A stretch of 64,000 nt of DNA from Dermanyssus gallinae (lineage: Eukaryota > Arthropoda > Arachnida > Mesostigmata > Dermanyssidae), in assembly GCA_003439945.1 (NCBI GenBank), contig QVRM01005676.1, positions 143,507-207,506 on the forward strand, given 5' to 3'. Numbering within the stretch: the stretch's first letter is position 1; each line of letters starts with the position of its first letter. A program made the position numbers and the translations under genes. Of the stretch, positions 39,920 through 51,255 are shown in pieces. Below the pieces are notes generated by a model that saw only the letters and a program-made list of their open reading frames with translations, was not told the origin of the DNA and searched no databases.

Positions 39920-40800
39920 ATTACGCCTGTACATAAAAAGGGATCCAAGTCGAATGTTGATAATTATAGACCTGCGGGTTAACAACAGTTTTAGTCGGCA
40001 TGGGGTGTGTCCTTCGGGCGTGCTTCAGGGATCATGTCTAAGCCCACTTTTATTCTGTGTATTCATCTTAGATCTTAAAAACGTTATACCCGAAACACTA
40101 AAGCACAAACTCTACGCAGATGATCCTAAACTTTATGGGCCATTTGGCACAAAAGCCGAGAGGGAGATATTACCAGAGGACAATCGACTTCATCTCCGAT
40201 TGGTGCGCTAAAAATTATATGATAATTTCGGTCCCTAAATGCGCCGTTGTGTGCCTGAAAGAGAACCACGTTTACACACTTGATGGACAGGAGATACCCA
40301 GAGTAAACAGCATTCGCGACCTTGGGGTAACGGTAATACCGGAGCTAGATTTTAACATTAACATCACGCAAACTATCCAATCTGCTAGTCTTATATATAA
40401 TATGATATTTTGTTGTTTTATTCTCAAATGTTCAATGTTATATATCCGCCTTTATAATAGCTTTGTAGTTCCCAAATTGATCTACAACTGTGAAGTCTGA
40501 CGGCCGTATTTGGAGGAACATATTGATGCAATTGAAAAAGTTCAGTCTAAATTCCTTTGATGTGTTGCATTGAGATGTAAGGTAGAGCGTAGCCGTCTCA
40601 AGTTAGTACCTATATTAGAACTGCACTCGAGAGCAGATTTTAAAATGTATGCACGAATCTCTCAGTCGAATCGATTTCCCATCTTTTTTAATATTCGCGA
40701 CAACAATCTGCGCAGTACTCAAACCAAATCGTCGAAAATAGTTGCACGATCTGACCGAACCAACAATATGTTTTCGTGGTGCATGGCGAGAATGTTGTGA
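39920..40800 (+). pseudogene. CR1-like LINE reverse transcriptase, degenerate
   Basis: Shows 'SVITPVHKKGSKSNVDNYRP' (RT domain 1), an internal deletion, then 'GVLQGSCLSPLLFCVFILDL', catalytic 'KLYADDPKLY', 'LGVTVIPELDFNINI', and a C-terminal 'IEKVQSKF' and 'KMYARISQSN'. The order matches CR1/Jockey-type RT. At least three frameshifts. Confidence 0.82.
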
Positions 40801-41130
40801 ACCATGAACTAGTGATATATGTACAAGGACTGTACAATTACATACGCATACATTACGCAGAGGTACTATTTCGACCTATTATATGGTAAATTGTTTCTCT
40901 ATGCCTCTTGTATGAATACAAGATTTTCGTAAATAATTATGTATATAATTGTCTACCCTTTGAAAACAATAAAGGAGCACTTTAATTAAATTGATCGTTT
41001 GCTCCCGGACCTGGCTGATTGTTCGCGTTATGACCATGGCCTCCCGTCCCTGTATAATCCGAATAATTATTTTTAAACAAAGGTTTATCATTATCATTAT
41101 GTACATGTATCTCAATTATCAATAAATGTA

Positions 41131-42640
41131 TTATAAAGCATCTACAATATTGCTCATATAATTATTATTATTGCTCGAGTGTCGGTGACCACTCAACATC
41201 ATCTTGGCGTTGCCTCTGTGTAGTTCCAATGACATCCTCTGTCGGAGGAACGCGGTCGATCTTGGCTCCGCTGTAGCCTCAGAGAGCTTCTTCCCAGGCT
41301 CTTTTGTCAGTTTGAGTGCATCCTTGCCCCAAACGCCAGATGACTCGAGGCCGAACGCAATTACAACGTGGTTTTCAAGAAGATGCGCGTATAGGCGCGG
41401 CTTGTGCATCTCCCGTTGGTGAATGATATGGCCGACACCCGCGCTGACTAGTGCACGATAGCCGAGAGCGTACGTGTCGGAGATAGTGACGCTTCATACC
41501 AGCGGCCGATTATGGTCGTAGTCCCGGCTGGTAGGGCCATCCGGTTGACGCCTGTCGTCCCTCTGCAGTCCACCAGGCCTCAGTGCGACGCGGTAGCCGG
41601 CTTGTCTGAAAACGCGCCCGATCATGTCATTGATGGCATCATGGTGGCTCTGCGTAAGTTCCGCTAGCTTAGTGCAGCTAAGCCGGTGCAGGCCGCGCTC
41701 ATCCACCGTTCTACCGCATGGAAATGTCTCTCTTTCTCAAACATGGCAATGCCAAGTCTGAGGCCACTGGCGGCACGGAAGTGGTCATCAGCCAGCTTAC
41801 TGCCGACTAGTTCGGACGGAAACACGTCAAGCCACGCTCCGGCAGCGTCGGATGAAACCGCTTTCAGTCTAATGCCGTCTATATCTAACTCACAGGCAGA
41901 CAGAAGAGTTAAGTGGGTAGGCTGAGTGGCGATTTTGTCCCACCCCTTCTGCCTAGTGACCTGTTCCTCAGAAGGACGACCAGACTGACGCGCGTCCCAG
42001 ATTTCAACGGCGTCTTGTTGGCATCTGCCGGCAGTAGTGGTCATTGCAGAGGCGCAACTATGTGACGAAGCAAGGAAGGTGGGCAAGGCAAGATCCGTGG
42101 CTAAGCGAATCCCCAATCCACCCAGCCGGACCGGCAGGCTTACCTGCGTCTATGCCTTATTATCGAGCTTTAAATCTAGAATGTTTTTCAAGACTTTCCT
42201 CACCTGGTCGTCGACATTCAAAGTTTCTGACGGCAGAAGGAAGGCAGGTGAAGTCCGTCGTACGTACACGACCTTTTGCACTCCCACTGCGTGCCGGAGC
42301 AGAAATTAGATTTGGTGTCTCCCGAGATGGCCCAGTCGCTGCAATAGCCGGAAGAGTTGGTCTTCCTTCTCGGCCAGTACCGGGCCAATCATGTCGGGGA
42401 ACACCGCCGTACCCAGCAGATCCAGTTCGCACCGGTCCTTTACAAGGATGCACGGGAGCTTGCTGTTGAGTTTTGCCATCATCTGCTGTTTCTCTTCGTC
42501 TTTGAAACCATTTAGGAATAGCTCGCATTTAGCGAGATTGAGCTGCAGGCCGCTCTGTTGCTCGAACGCTCTACGATTCTTGACGTCTCTGAGAAACAAA
42601 GAAGGATCGTTGTCAAGAAAGGTCTCACTGTCGAGGTAAA
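41131..42640 (-). pseudogene. LINE of the 'LRLG/HGLSC/RPDG' family, copy 3
   Basis: On minus, in order: 'FEQQSGLQLNLAKCELFLNG' (RT thumb), 'LKAVSSDAAGAWLDVFPSEL' with 'ASGLRLGIAMF', 'DERGLHRLSC', 'NDMIGRVFRQAGY', 'RQPDGPTS', and 'AFGLESSGVWG' with 'FLRQRMSLELHRGNA'. Segments are in different frames with short losses, so it is non-functional. It extends this family's visible region back to the RT thumb. Confidence 0.82.
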
Positions 42641-43079
42641 ACAGAGAGACCCTGTATATCGCCTACTTGACGTACTGCAGAAGCCTGCGTCGCCTACTTG
42701 ACGTACTTGCGGCTAAACGCAAGGGGCGCCGCTACTTCCTCCTTTTGATAACTGGCTGATGACGTATTTTAATCTGACTGAAACGCCTGGTGCATCATTG
42801 AATAGAGCCGGGGCGTTCTTGAAAACCTCCGTAAAACTATTAGTGGCGTACCCCATTTGCCGCGGCTGCAGGTAGTTTTTCACATTGGAGAAGCAGGGTC
42901 TTTAAGACTAATCTAAGCAGAGTGCAGCCAACGACTATGGATCGGTATGAGCCACCAGCCATATATGTCGCTTCTCACAGCCTACGGAGCTTGCCCGTTA
43001 CATATATTGTCGCATATTTTGGCAAGTGTTTCCAACACACCGTTGTGGTCTCCGTTGGCAGGAAGAAGGCATTCTAGAT

Positions 43080-43330
43080 CACACTAAAATTCGCCGCAAA
43101 CGTTACTCGCCTACGTCGGACCCAGAGGATCGGAGTCCTTAGGGTGATTGTAGCGTACAGGACGGTGTACGCGCGGCGGCAGGTCTCGTACGTGCCGGTA
43201 CGACTTCGTGGGATCTGCAGGCAGCCGTTTATCGAGCGCCACCGTTTATTGGGTAACCTTGACCCCAAAAATGATAAGGCACGTCAGCGCACAACGGGAC
43301 GGACACGAACACGACAATGTGCTTAGTCCC
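43080..43330 (+). pseudogene. R1-like LINE RT C-terminal fragment
   Basis: A plus frame reads 'RRRIGVLRVIVAYRTVYARR' (AYRTV motif as at 299-81), then 'FIERHRLLGN'. Stops and a frameshift follow. Confidence 0.6.
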
Positions 43331-43376
43331 TGTATAGGAGGACTAGCTGTCTCGCCATTGCACATTTTGTGCTCCC

Positions 43377-43793
43377 ATGTCGGGCAAAAACACCAGTGTC
43401 ACAAATCTGACCTTAACTCCGTTCGAACGCGGATGCATGCTAGTTTGGGACGCGACAGTTACTGACTTATTAGCCCCTTCTATGGTCAGTGCTGGCGCGG
43501 CTCGGGCTGGTCATGCATCGTCTCTCGCCGAGGCAGGCAAGGCTAGAAAGTACCAGAACATCGGTTACCCGTACGAGTTTCACCCACTTGCCTTCGACAC
43601 CCTTGGCGGGCCGGGTCCGTGTACTCGCAGTTTGCCTCAGAAGATCGGGAAACGGCTAATTCTAGCCAGCGGAAATAAGCGAGCGGGTGATTTCCTCAGA
43701 CAGCGTCTGTCGCTGGATGTGCAACGGGGCAATGCGGACTCGGTTCGAGGAACCCTCCAGAAATGGCTGGTCCCTACACTGGACCCCCCGTAA
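43377..43793 (+). pseudogene. LINE of the 'LRLG/HGLSC/RPDG' family, copy 4 (C-terminal end)
   Basis: Open 138 codons: 'LTPFERGCMLVWDATVTDLL', 'GHASSLAEAGKARKYQN', 'FHPLAFDTLGGPGP', 'FLRQRLSLDVQRGNADSVRG'. It lacks everything before the RPDG motif. It supplies the intact Trp at the site that is a stop in copy 2. Confidence 0.8.
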
Positions 43794-43843
43794 TGGTGCA
43801 CACGCTAGCAGGGACCCAAATGTCATGGTCCGACCGTGAATGA

Positions 43844-44180
43844 TTGATAACATTGAATAAAGGTTGGGTTGTATATTTTTGTAAAACGGATACTGTAGAG
43901 GGCACGACCTCAAAGAACATCGAGGACGCCCTACGCCAGGGGACGAACATTGCCGGACCCTTAACGGTCGATCCCCTTAAAAACTGGGGTCCTGGATCTA
44001 AAGCGGATACAGCTGGGGTGATCTTCGTGCGCCATAAGGAGTGGATCACCGTACCGACCTGCCGGCGGTGTCAACGAGTGGGACACTCTGCCTCCGCGTG
44101 TACGTTCGCGGCAGCAGGCTGCGTCCGTTTGAACGGCTCTGCTAGCACGGTCGGCCTTTGTGGGAAACTAGCTCCAGCCA
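43844..44180 (+). pseudogene. LINE ORF1 fragment with a CCHC zinc knuckle
   Basis: Encodes 'GTTSKNIEDALRQGTN', 'DPLKNWGPGSKADTAGVIFV' and 'CRRCQRVGHSASAC' (C-x2-C-x4-H-x4-C) followed by a further Cys. This is the end of an R1/I-type Gag-like ORF1. It is cut off near 44180-44215 by the inverted 3' end of another LINE. Confidence 0.65.
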
Positions 44181-44214
44181 GCATCATTGGTCTCCTGGTG
44201 CAGTCCGTCTCTTT

Positions 44215-44345
44215 TTCTAAGGAGGGGAAAATGCTTTTACGCACAACCGTCGGTGTTGTTGACGGATAGTGTGGGACTCGACTCGGGCGGAGAGTACGTG
44301 TAACACCCACTAAAAACCATCTCTCCCACTCTCCTAGTTCGGAAT
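44215..44345 (-). mobile_element. R1-like LINE 3' UTR, minus orientation
   Basis: Matches 2870-3010: 'GGAGGGGAAAATGCTTTTAC', 'GTGTGGGACTCGACTCGGGC', 'CACCCACTAAAAACC'. A short T-run on its left (44209-44217) is the remnant of its poly(A) tail. It is joined head-on to the ORF1 fragment on plus. Confidence 0.75.
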
Positions 44346-44847
44346 TATGTAACAGTACCTCGAGACTAAAAGAGGGGAGCCTCATGCTCCAACTTTCTCC
44401 TAGATCTACGGGAACCTCGCGAACTGAGGGCGAGTCTTCACGGATTACTGCCAGGGTAGGTTGGCTCGACCGGAAGCGTGACCTCCGGGCGTTCTCTAGA
44501 CTTGTCTTCTGCCTCATGATTAAGTCTAAAAAGGAGACCCTTCCGCCCAGTCGGTGGATGTTGTCATCATTTTTGCGACGATCTTCGCTGTTGATATCCC
44601 AGCCATCGTGTATAAGGAGGCTCGTCGCGCCGGCAGTCCGTCTGGAGGATCTCCACACACCTACTTTTTCTCTCTCTCTCGCCTGTTTGGCAGACAGCTG
44701 AACTTGCGTAGACAACGTGTTAGACGAGTGACGACACTCTTCTTTTGCTAGTTTTGCAGACGAGTTAGGGCCTGAAACGTGCGTAGGTAGGTCAGACATC
44801 TGCTCTGTGCCAAGGGCAATTGCATCGTGGCGAATTTTCCAAGTCAC
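44346..44847 (-). other. Open frame upstream of the LINE 3' UTR
   Basis: A minus frame is open from 44847 to 44071 (258 codons), but its last 90 codons translate the LINE 3' UTR and antisense of the zinc-knuckle fragment. The first part is Ser/Arg-rich without a recognised domain. It could be the terminal portion of the LINE's ORF2 or chance; I do not call a gene. Confidence 0.35.
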
Positions 44848-44849
44848 AG

Positions 44850-45240
44850 TTCACTCTTTCTCCTATTCATAAACTCACGATTATCGATACGCAGCTCGAA
44901 CTAGATGCGACTACGTTTCAATCAAGGCGTAGCCTACCTAAAGCCTACTCCTTATTATTAATTCTTGATTTTTAATGAGCACATCGCAGGTATTCCTTAA
45001 TCGTAAATGAATCAGTTTATTTGATTATTTTTACAAAAGCAATCCAAAGCTTTATTCATATTAGCTTAATTATTATTATTCTTATTAATAGTATTATTAT
45101 TATTGTTATTATTATTTCATCTTATCATTAGTACAAGTTGTTGTTATTTCCGTTGTTGTTTTATCCTTGTATAATAGCATCAACTCTCAGCTCTACTACC
45201 AAATTACTTCGTAGTATTAGCACTTACAATGCAATCAATT
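44850..45240. other. AT-rich transition to the microsatellite-rich region
   Basis: No gene. ATT-rich low complexity (45065-45120) marks the start of the repeat-dense right third. Confidence 0.6.
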
Positions 45241-45249
45241 GTATGTAAC

Positions 45250-45490
45250 GTTTGTTGTTGTTGTTGTTGTTGTTGTTGTTTTTGTTGTGGTTATTGTTGT
45301 TGTTGTGATTGCTGTTGCTGCTGCAACGGTGACTACTATGGACATCGTTTTAATGAGTGTTGCAGTTGTTGTTTTGTGCTGTGGCTCTGCTGTTGTGTGA
45401 CGTTGTATTAATTGTTCTATTCATATTGTTGTTGTTGTTGTCGCTGTTGCTACTCTTATTGTCCATACCATTGTTGTTGTTGTTGTTCGT
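45250..45490. repeat. (TTG)n arrays
   Basis: Three interrupted runs of TTG on plus at about 45250-45302, 45426-45450 and 45470-45487, with TGC variants. Confidence 0.93.
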
Positions 45491-46101
45491 ATTATTGGTG
45501 TTGTTCTGCTAAATTGCGTATTCTATGAACGTTCATAATGTGTTATAGCAATAATGGAGGAAGCAGCATGGTTGGTTTACGTTTGCTATTTGACAATCAA
45601 TTTGTCGTGCAGCAACTATTGCAGTAACCGGTGTCCTATTGTGGAGAGCGCCGTCGTGTCGCGGCGAAGCTGGACATTCCAGCCAGCTATTCGTAGCATG
45701 CTATCGAGAGTACGAATGTTCCTATGTCGCAACAACAATCATTGCTGGAAGAATTGTTTTCGCGTGTTTTTCGAGGTTTTCCATTTTGAGCATGTATGTA
45801 GGCGTGTGCATGTGGGGGTGGTTTGCGCCATCGATTCGGTCCGTCAAGAAGCCGACCATTAGAAATGAGTCGACGAAAATCGACCCTGGCAGTCAGCTGA
45901 TGATCATCTGGCGATTATGAGTTAGTTGCGTCATTTACGGGGGCGTTTTCTCGGTGGTTGCTGCGCGTGATCTGGGTAGACTGGGTCACAGAGAGAGTCT
46001 GCCTTCGAGGGCGCCAACACAACGAGCACCTGTACCCTCTCCTTCTGTGGCATCTGCTCTCGCAGCAATTCGAATACATGAAATCAACTATATAACGTTT
46101 A

Positions 46102-46281
<180 letters not shown>

Positions 46282-46897
46282 TGTTTAAGGACGCCTAGTT
46301 ATGGCAACTCAGTCACGATTGGCTGGTAGAACGCTGGCGCGTAATCATTCGGGGCAATGTGAATGAGCTGTTGTCGTCGTGAGTGCTTCGTCGAGCGCCT
46401 GCTTCGATTCGAGTCAGTTGGTATATTCGGATCTTTCTAGTTACGGAGTTGTTGCTCGTTTGTTCGACTGCACGCTAACTAGGGCTGTGCATGTGGCCGG
46501 CAAGCGTAGAGTTGCTCGCAGAGTCTACGGCTGGTTTCGGGGGATAACCTGAGAAATAACCTGCCTTAACAGCCTTAACAAAGTTTGCTGCCACCAACAA
46601 AGCTGATTTTGTTCGAATCGTCGGTGGGCGTTTTATTAATTAATTCGTTAACTAAACATTAATCATGGCCTTGGCTGGTGTAAGGAAGACCATGAAACCC
46701 TAGTCCGTGTGAAGCCCTAGCTCCGCGGACCTGACCAACCCCCGTGCTGAGCAATCGCTAAGCTGCTATGTACATAGACGAAAAGAGATAAGTAAATGAG
46801 AAAGAGTGATAAACGGTAACAAACACGGCGGCAGCAGCAGCAGCGACATAACAAACGCTCTTCACTGAATCTGTGTGACATATTGTTGTCATTATTC

Positions 46898-46951
46898 TAT
46901 TAGTAGTAGTAGTAGTAAATAGTAGTAGTGGTAGTAGTAGTAGTAGTAACA
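46898..46951. repeat. (TAG)n array
   Basis: TAGTAG repeats with one ATAG interruption. Another is at 47494-47522. Confidence 0.93.
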
Positions 46952-47427
46952 ATTAATAACAACATACGAATGACATATCGTGGAACTAATGAATAGCAAT
47001 ATATCAATCGGTATAACAATGTTGATAGAAATAACAGTACTAGTAGTAGTCACATAACATGATGAATATTAATAATCAATGATCATACACTAAAATGAGT
47101 CGCAGTGTGTCAGAGCGCTCCGGAACAGGATCTCCGTGTACATAAATATCAGTATACATGTATTAATGTATATATATATATATATATATCTGTTGAGTTT
47201 TTGGAAAACCGTCTCTGGCTATGTCCTGGCAAGTGTAATCGAATATTGTTGAGCAATATTTGTGTACCGCTTGTATACCGCAGTCACTCTGGCATCACGA
47301 CTATACTCGCTATGCGCTATCCGCGGCGGAACCGCCTTTAGGAACGCGTGCCCCGACTAAGCGAACTGAGCAAACTTGCTAGTCAGCCGCGCTCGTTCGA
47401 AAAAGAATGGTTACGCCCTTCCATGTC

Positions 47428-47433
<6 letters not shown>

Positions 47434-47464
<31 letters not shown>

Positions 47465-47578
47465 GTTCGAAGACCTGTAATAGTGGTAATAGTCGTAGTA
47501 GTAGTAGTAGTAGTAGTAGTAGTTTCTTGTTGTTGTTGCTGTTGCTGCTGCTGTTGTTGTTGCTGCGATTGTTGTAGT
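47434..47578. repeat. (TA)n, (TAG)n and (TTG/TGC)n cluster
   Basis: Three different arrays within 145 bp: TA at 47434-47463, GTA at 47494-47522 and TTG/CTG at 47526-47575. Confidence 0.93.
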
Positions 47579-47719
47579 GGATGCTTCAGAGACGAGGGCC
47601 GCCCCAGTTAGAGAAGTCGACTCTGCTTCTTGTTGGACGACGCCAGACGCCAGCTAAAATGTCGATCGCCGAGAGAGCAATGGTGGTGGACCTCCGAATC
47701 CGCTATTCGCAAACTTCTT

Positions 47720-48045
47720 GCCATTGGTTTATGATGATGATGTTATTGTTGTTGTTGTTGCTGCTGCTGCTGCTGCTGTTGATGGTGCTGTTGGATTCGC
47801 CGGTGTCATTGTGTTTTTGGTTGCTGCGTTGTTGTTTTTGTTGTTGTACACGTGGTTGGCTATGTTGTTGTACGTGGTGGCACTGGAAAGGGGTGAGGGG
47901 GGTCCTTTTTGATGATGGCGCTAGATAGTGGTTGTTGTTGTTGCTGCTACTACTACTACTACTGCTGCTATTGTTCTTTTTATTGTTATTGTTGCTGTTG
48001 TTGTTGTTGTTTTTGTTGTTGTTGTTGCTCTGGTTGCTGTTGATA
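47720..48045. repeat. (TTG)n-rich block with CTG and ACT variants
   Basis: Runs of TTG/CTG at 47740-47790, 47820-47850 and 47931-48045, with an ACT run at 47949-47963. Plus strand is the T/G strand throughout. Confidence 0.9.
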
Positions 48046-48164
48046 ATGCTGCCTGTCTGCGTGTTTGCTGTAGAGCGTGCGCATGTTATCACTGCTGTGT
48101 ATGTGTGTGAATGTGTGTGAGAGTATAAAGTCAATCATCGCCCTGCGATCACGTTGTCATTGCT

Positions 48165-48207
48165 AATTGTTGTTGCTGTTGTTGCTGCTGCTGCTTGTTG
48201 TGTTGTT
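48165..48207. repeat. (TTG/CTG)n array
   Basis: TTG and CTG units on plus. About 90 bp downstream is a CAGA run (48297-48320), mirrored by TGTC units at 48719-48750. Confidence 0.88.
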
Positions 48208-48928
48208 GTATTCTTGGTTCTGAGTTCGGACCGTAGGGCGAGATCATATATACGCCCAAAGTTTGAAGTAGGCCGGCCCGCGACCTCCGACAGCACCCAG
48301 ACAGACAGACAGACAGAGAGACAGATATACAGACAGGTCGACAGGCAGACTTACACATCTAGGGCCAGACTGCGACGCAACACGTGGAGACAGCGAGATG
48401 TGAGTGAGCGAGGCTGTCTGCTGTTGGTTCGACAGTCTGCTTCGATGCAGCAAACACGCGAGGCTAGAACGAGAGAACGATAGGAGGGCAGGCGTTGAGA
48501 AAGAAAAACGCTGCGCGAAAACCAAAACACGCGACAACTCGTCGTCAACAATGGGGCGCGAATCGTTACCCTTCCCCCAATGATCAAGAAGAAGATGAAG
48601 GCATGCTTTTCTGCTCGCCGACTCTGTCAGCCCGGTAGTCAGCTCGTAGCTGAGGTCGATGTCGCTAGCGTCGACAGAGGGCGGATGCAAAGATTCGGGT
48701 TTCCCTCGTTATCCAGCTTGTCTGTCTGTCTATATGTCTGCCTGTCTGCCAACCAAAGTCCCGCAAAGTCCAAAGCTCCCACACACAAGTGGGAAGCAAG
48801 TGGGTGTTTTCTGAGCAATAGTATGTTGTGTTCGAACGGCGAGCAAAACAAACAAGACAGTTTCGTTCATAATTACTACTCGACTCACCGCTGCAAGTCG
48901 GTCGGTCGGCAATTAGTACAGCTCTGTA

Positions 48929-48967
48929 ATTACTGCTGCTGCTGTTGCTGTTGTTGTTGTTGTTGCT
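48929..48967. repeat. (CTG)n to (TTG)n array
   Basis: A compound CTG then TTG run on plus. Confidence 0.93.
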
Positions 48968-49078
48968 AATGCTACTGCTTAGATGTGTATGTTGTCTGTA
49001 AACCCGTCACAGGAGCATGGGTGACATGTCTGGGTGCTGGCTGGAGGTCTGGCTCGGCTTGGGTTAGCTGTAGTTGTA

Positions 49079-49166
49079 GGTGTTGTTGTTGTTGTTGTTG
49101 TTGTTGTTGCTGTTGTTGTTGTTTCGTTGATGTTGCTGTTGTTGTTGTTTCGTTGATGTTGCTGTT
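49079..49166. repeat. (TTG)n array with internal duplication
   Basis: TTG runs separated by 'TTTCGTTGATGTTGCTGTTG', which is present twice. Confidence 0.93.
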
Positions 49167-51084
49167 GTGGTTGATATATTCAGCAAAGCCTTACTTATGT
49201 TTGTTGAGCAATCTCAAGGGCTCAGGACTAAGGAGGAAAATTTGGCATCTACGGCCGTGTAGGCCCGCTCACGGGTCTAGAGACGCTTTGGCATCGCCGG
49301 CAGAGACGAGCTGAAGGTCCTTGATTCTTCGTGCTGAGGCTGGTCACGGGCTGCCACGGAGCGGACCGCTCGGCGGACCTGCCGCTAGTTCATTCATCAG
49401 TTCTCTGCTCAACCTTCGACTCTGACGATGAGGTCAAAGGTTGGTCGTTGGCCAAGGTTGGTTTCGTGGTGTGTTGTGTCGTCACGGACTTCGGCGCAGC
49501 CTCTGACGTCTGACACTCGCTTTCTGACTGGATGAAGCCGACAGCCGATATATATGGGCTGTCGCAGCCCTAAGCCAGCCGCGAAGGGGCTTAACCTGTC
49601 CGCCGCCGCCGCCATTGATGCTTTCGACGACGACGACAACCGTCTTGGCACTCAGCACTTCGGCCGTCAATCGGCTGGGTATAGAAAATCTGTACCACCT
49701 GGCCACATGGGCCATGCGTGTTCATGCTTAGATAAAGCGGCCCCGCAACAGAATGGCGCGCAGAAAACGTCCGGCAGCCCGCGCAGTCACATTACAGTCT
49801 TAAATCGGCCAGATATCTTGCAGTGGTGGTGAGTCCAGATATGGCTGCCTTCCTTTGCGCTCGTTTTGCCGACATCCAAATCAGCCAACGAACCCTTTCG
49901 GACGCATTTACCTAGACATATGCCTATATATATATATATAATTATTTATTTGCCCGTATCTTTCTCTCATTTGCGCATCATTCTTTCTCTCTCGCTCTGT
50001 TGCTCTTTTGCTCTGTTTATATCTATGTGTTGCCAGTGTCTACTAGATGCGTCTTCATTGCTGTGAATCCTGCTGTTCATTCGCCAACATGTCAGCTATG
50101 TTGTCCCCGCACTAGCGCATAGCTAATGAGTGTTTGTCACTGGCCGAATAAAGACATCATCCGTCGTAACATTCGAAGCATGGGCATATGATCAACATAT
50201 CGGTATATATATTTCTATAGCCATTGTCATATCTAGCATCAGCATCAGCATCATTTTCTCTACCCGGGCATTCTCGGGAATGGCCTGCCTGCTTTCATTT
50301 GTACGTCGGAGTATTCTCCCCTTTCTTTCTCTCTCTCTGCTCTTTCTTCTAGCTTTACATAGCAACAGTAATAATACTATTAATAATAATAGTAATAAAC
50401 AATAATATTAATATTATTGGCATTATTAAGTATCTAGAGGATCGCTAGCATTCGTGCCTGCGGGGAGTTCTTTCCGCAACGTCACCGTTGCGCATGTCTC
50501 AATGTGTCTGGTGTCTGCTACAGGGGCTAACATTAATATGATTCTCGTCAAATCAGAGGTGTCTGTCTCTTTCGTTTCTTTTCGGGTTCTTCTACGGCTC
50601 ACGACTTGTACGACAAGCTTATCTTCTTCGTGAAACAGAAAGTGTCGTTGTAGTCGTCGCCTTTGAATGAGAATCATAGAGGAGACTCCTCTACGTATTT
50701 ACGTCTCTCTCTTTCTCTTTCTCTCTCTCTCGATGGCTAGCCACGCCTGCAAGTGATTTTCGTCGCGGCCTATCCGACGGTCAACGCAAACCAAGACCGC
50801 TAGGACCATACGGACGCTGAACGTGAACAGCGCACGAACGCTACAGCCTCGTTGAGGTTTAGTCTGAGAGAGAGAGATAGGGAGGCCAACCGGAGACCAC
50901 TTCTGGCCGGGCCTCCGGCCCATGGTCCTTCCAGTTGTTATGCTGTTGTTGGCATTGTCGTATCACGGCGAAGTCTCCACCGACGTGGCGCCGAGGTCTA
51001 GGGGCCCGCCTAGCACGCTGGTCATGGCGCTTGTCATCTACCGCCGCCGAGGTGTCTCCGTTCCGGCTTGATTCTTGCTGCTGT

Positions 51085-51255
51085 TGTTGTTGATGATCGA
51101 AGTTTCTCTGAGCGATGCTCATTGAGAATAGACGATAAGCAACCATATACCACCACCGAAAAAAGTCAGCTGTCATGCTGCTGTTGCCACAATGTGTGAT
51201 ATCTAGGGTCTATTCCCACAAGGACTGCTGGAAATAGACCCTAGATATCATAGCA
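51085..51255 (+). repeat. Dispersed repeat C, copy 2, with a 17-bp inverted repeat
   Basis: Related to 22541-22660. Contains perfect arms GATATCTAGGGTCTATT (51198-51214) and its complement (51233-51249) around an 18-nt loop that carries the shared 'CACAAGGACTG'. Confidence 0.82.

Noticed and set aside
44071..44847. 258-codon minus frame as a host gene
   Set aside because: Its C-terminal third is LINE 3' UTR and antisense of a Gag fragment, and no domain is recognisable in the rest.
47703..48134. 143-codon minus frame rich in Asn, Ser and Lys
   Set aside because: It is a translation of the (TTG)n/(CTG)n block in the complementary strand, with no non-repetitive domain.
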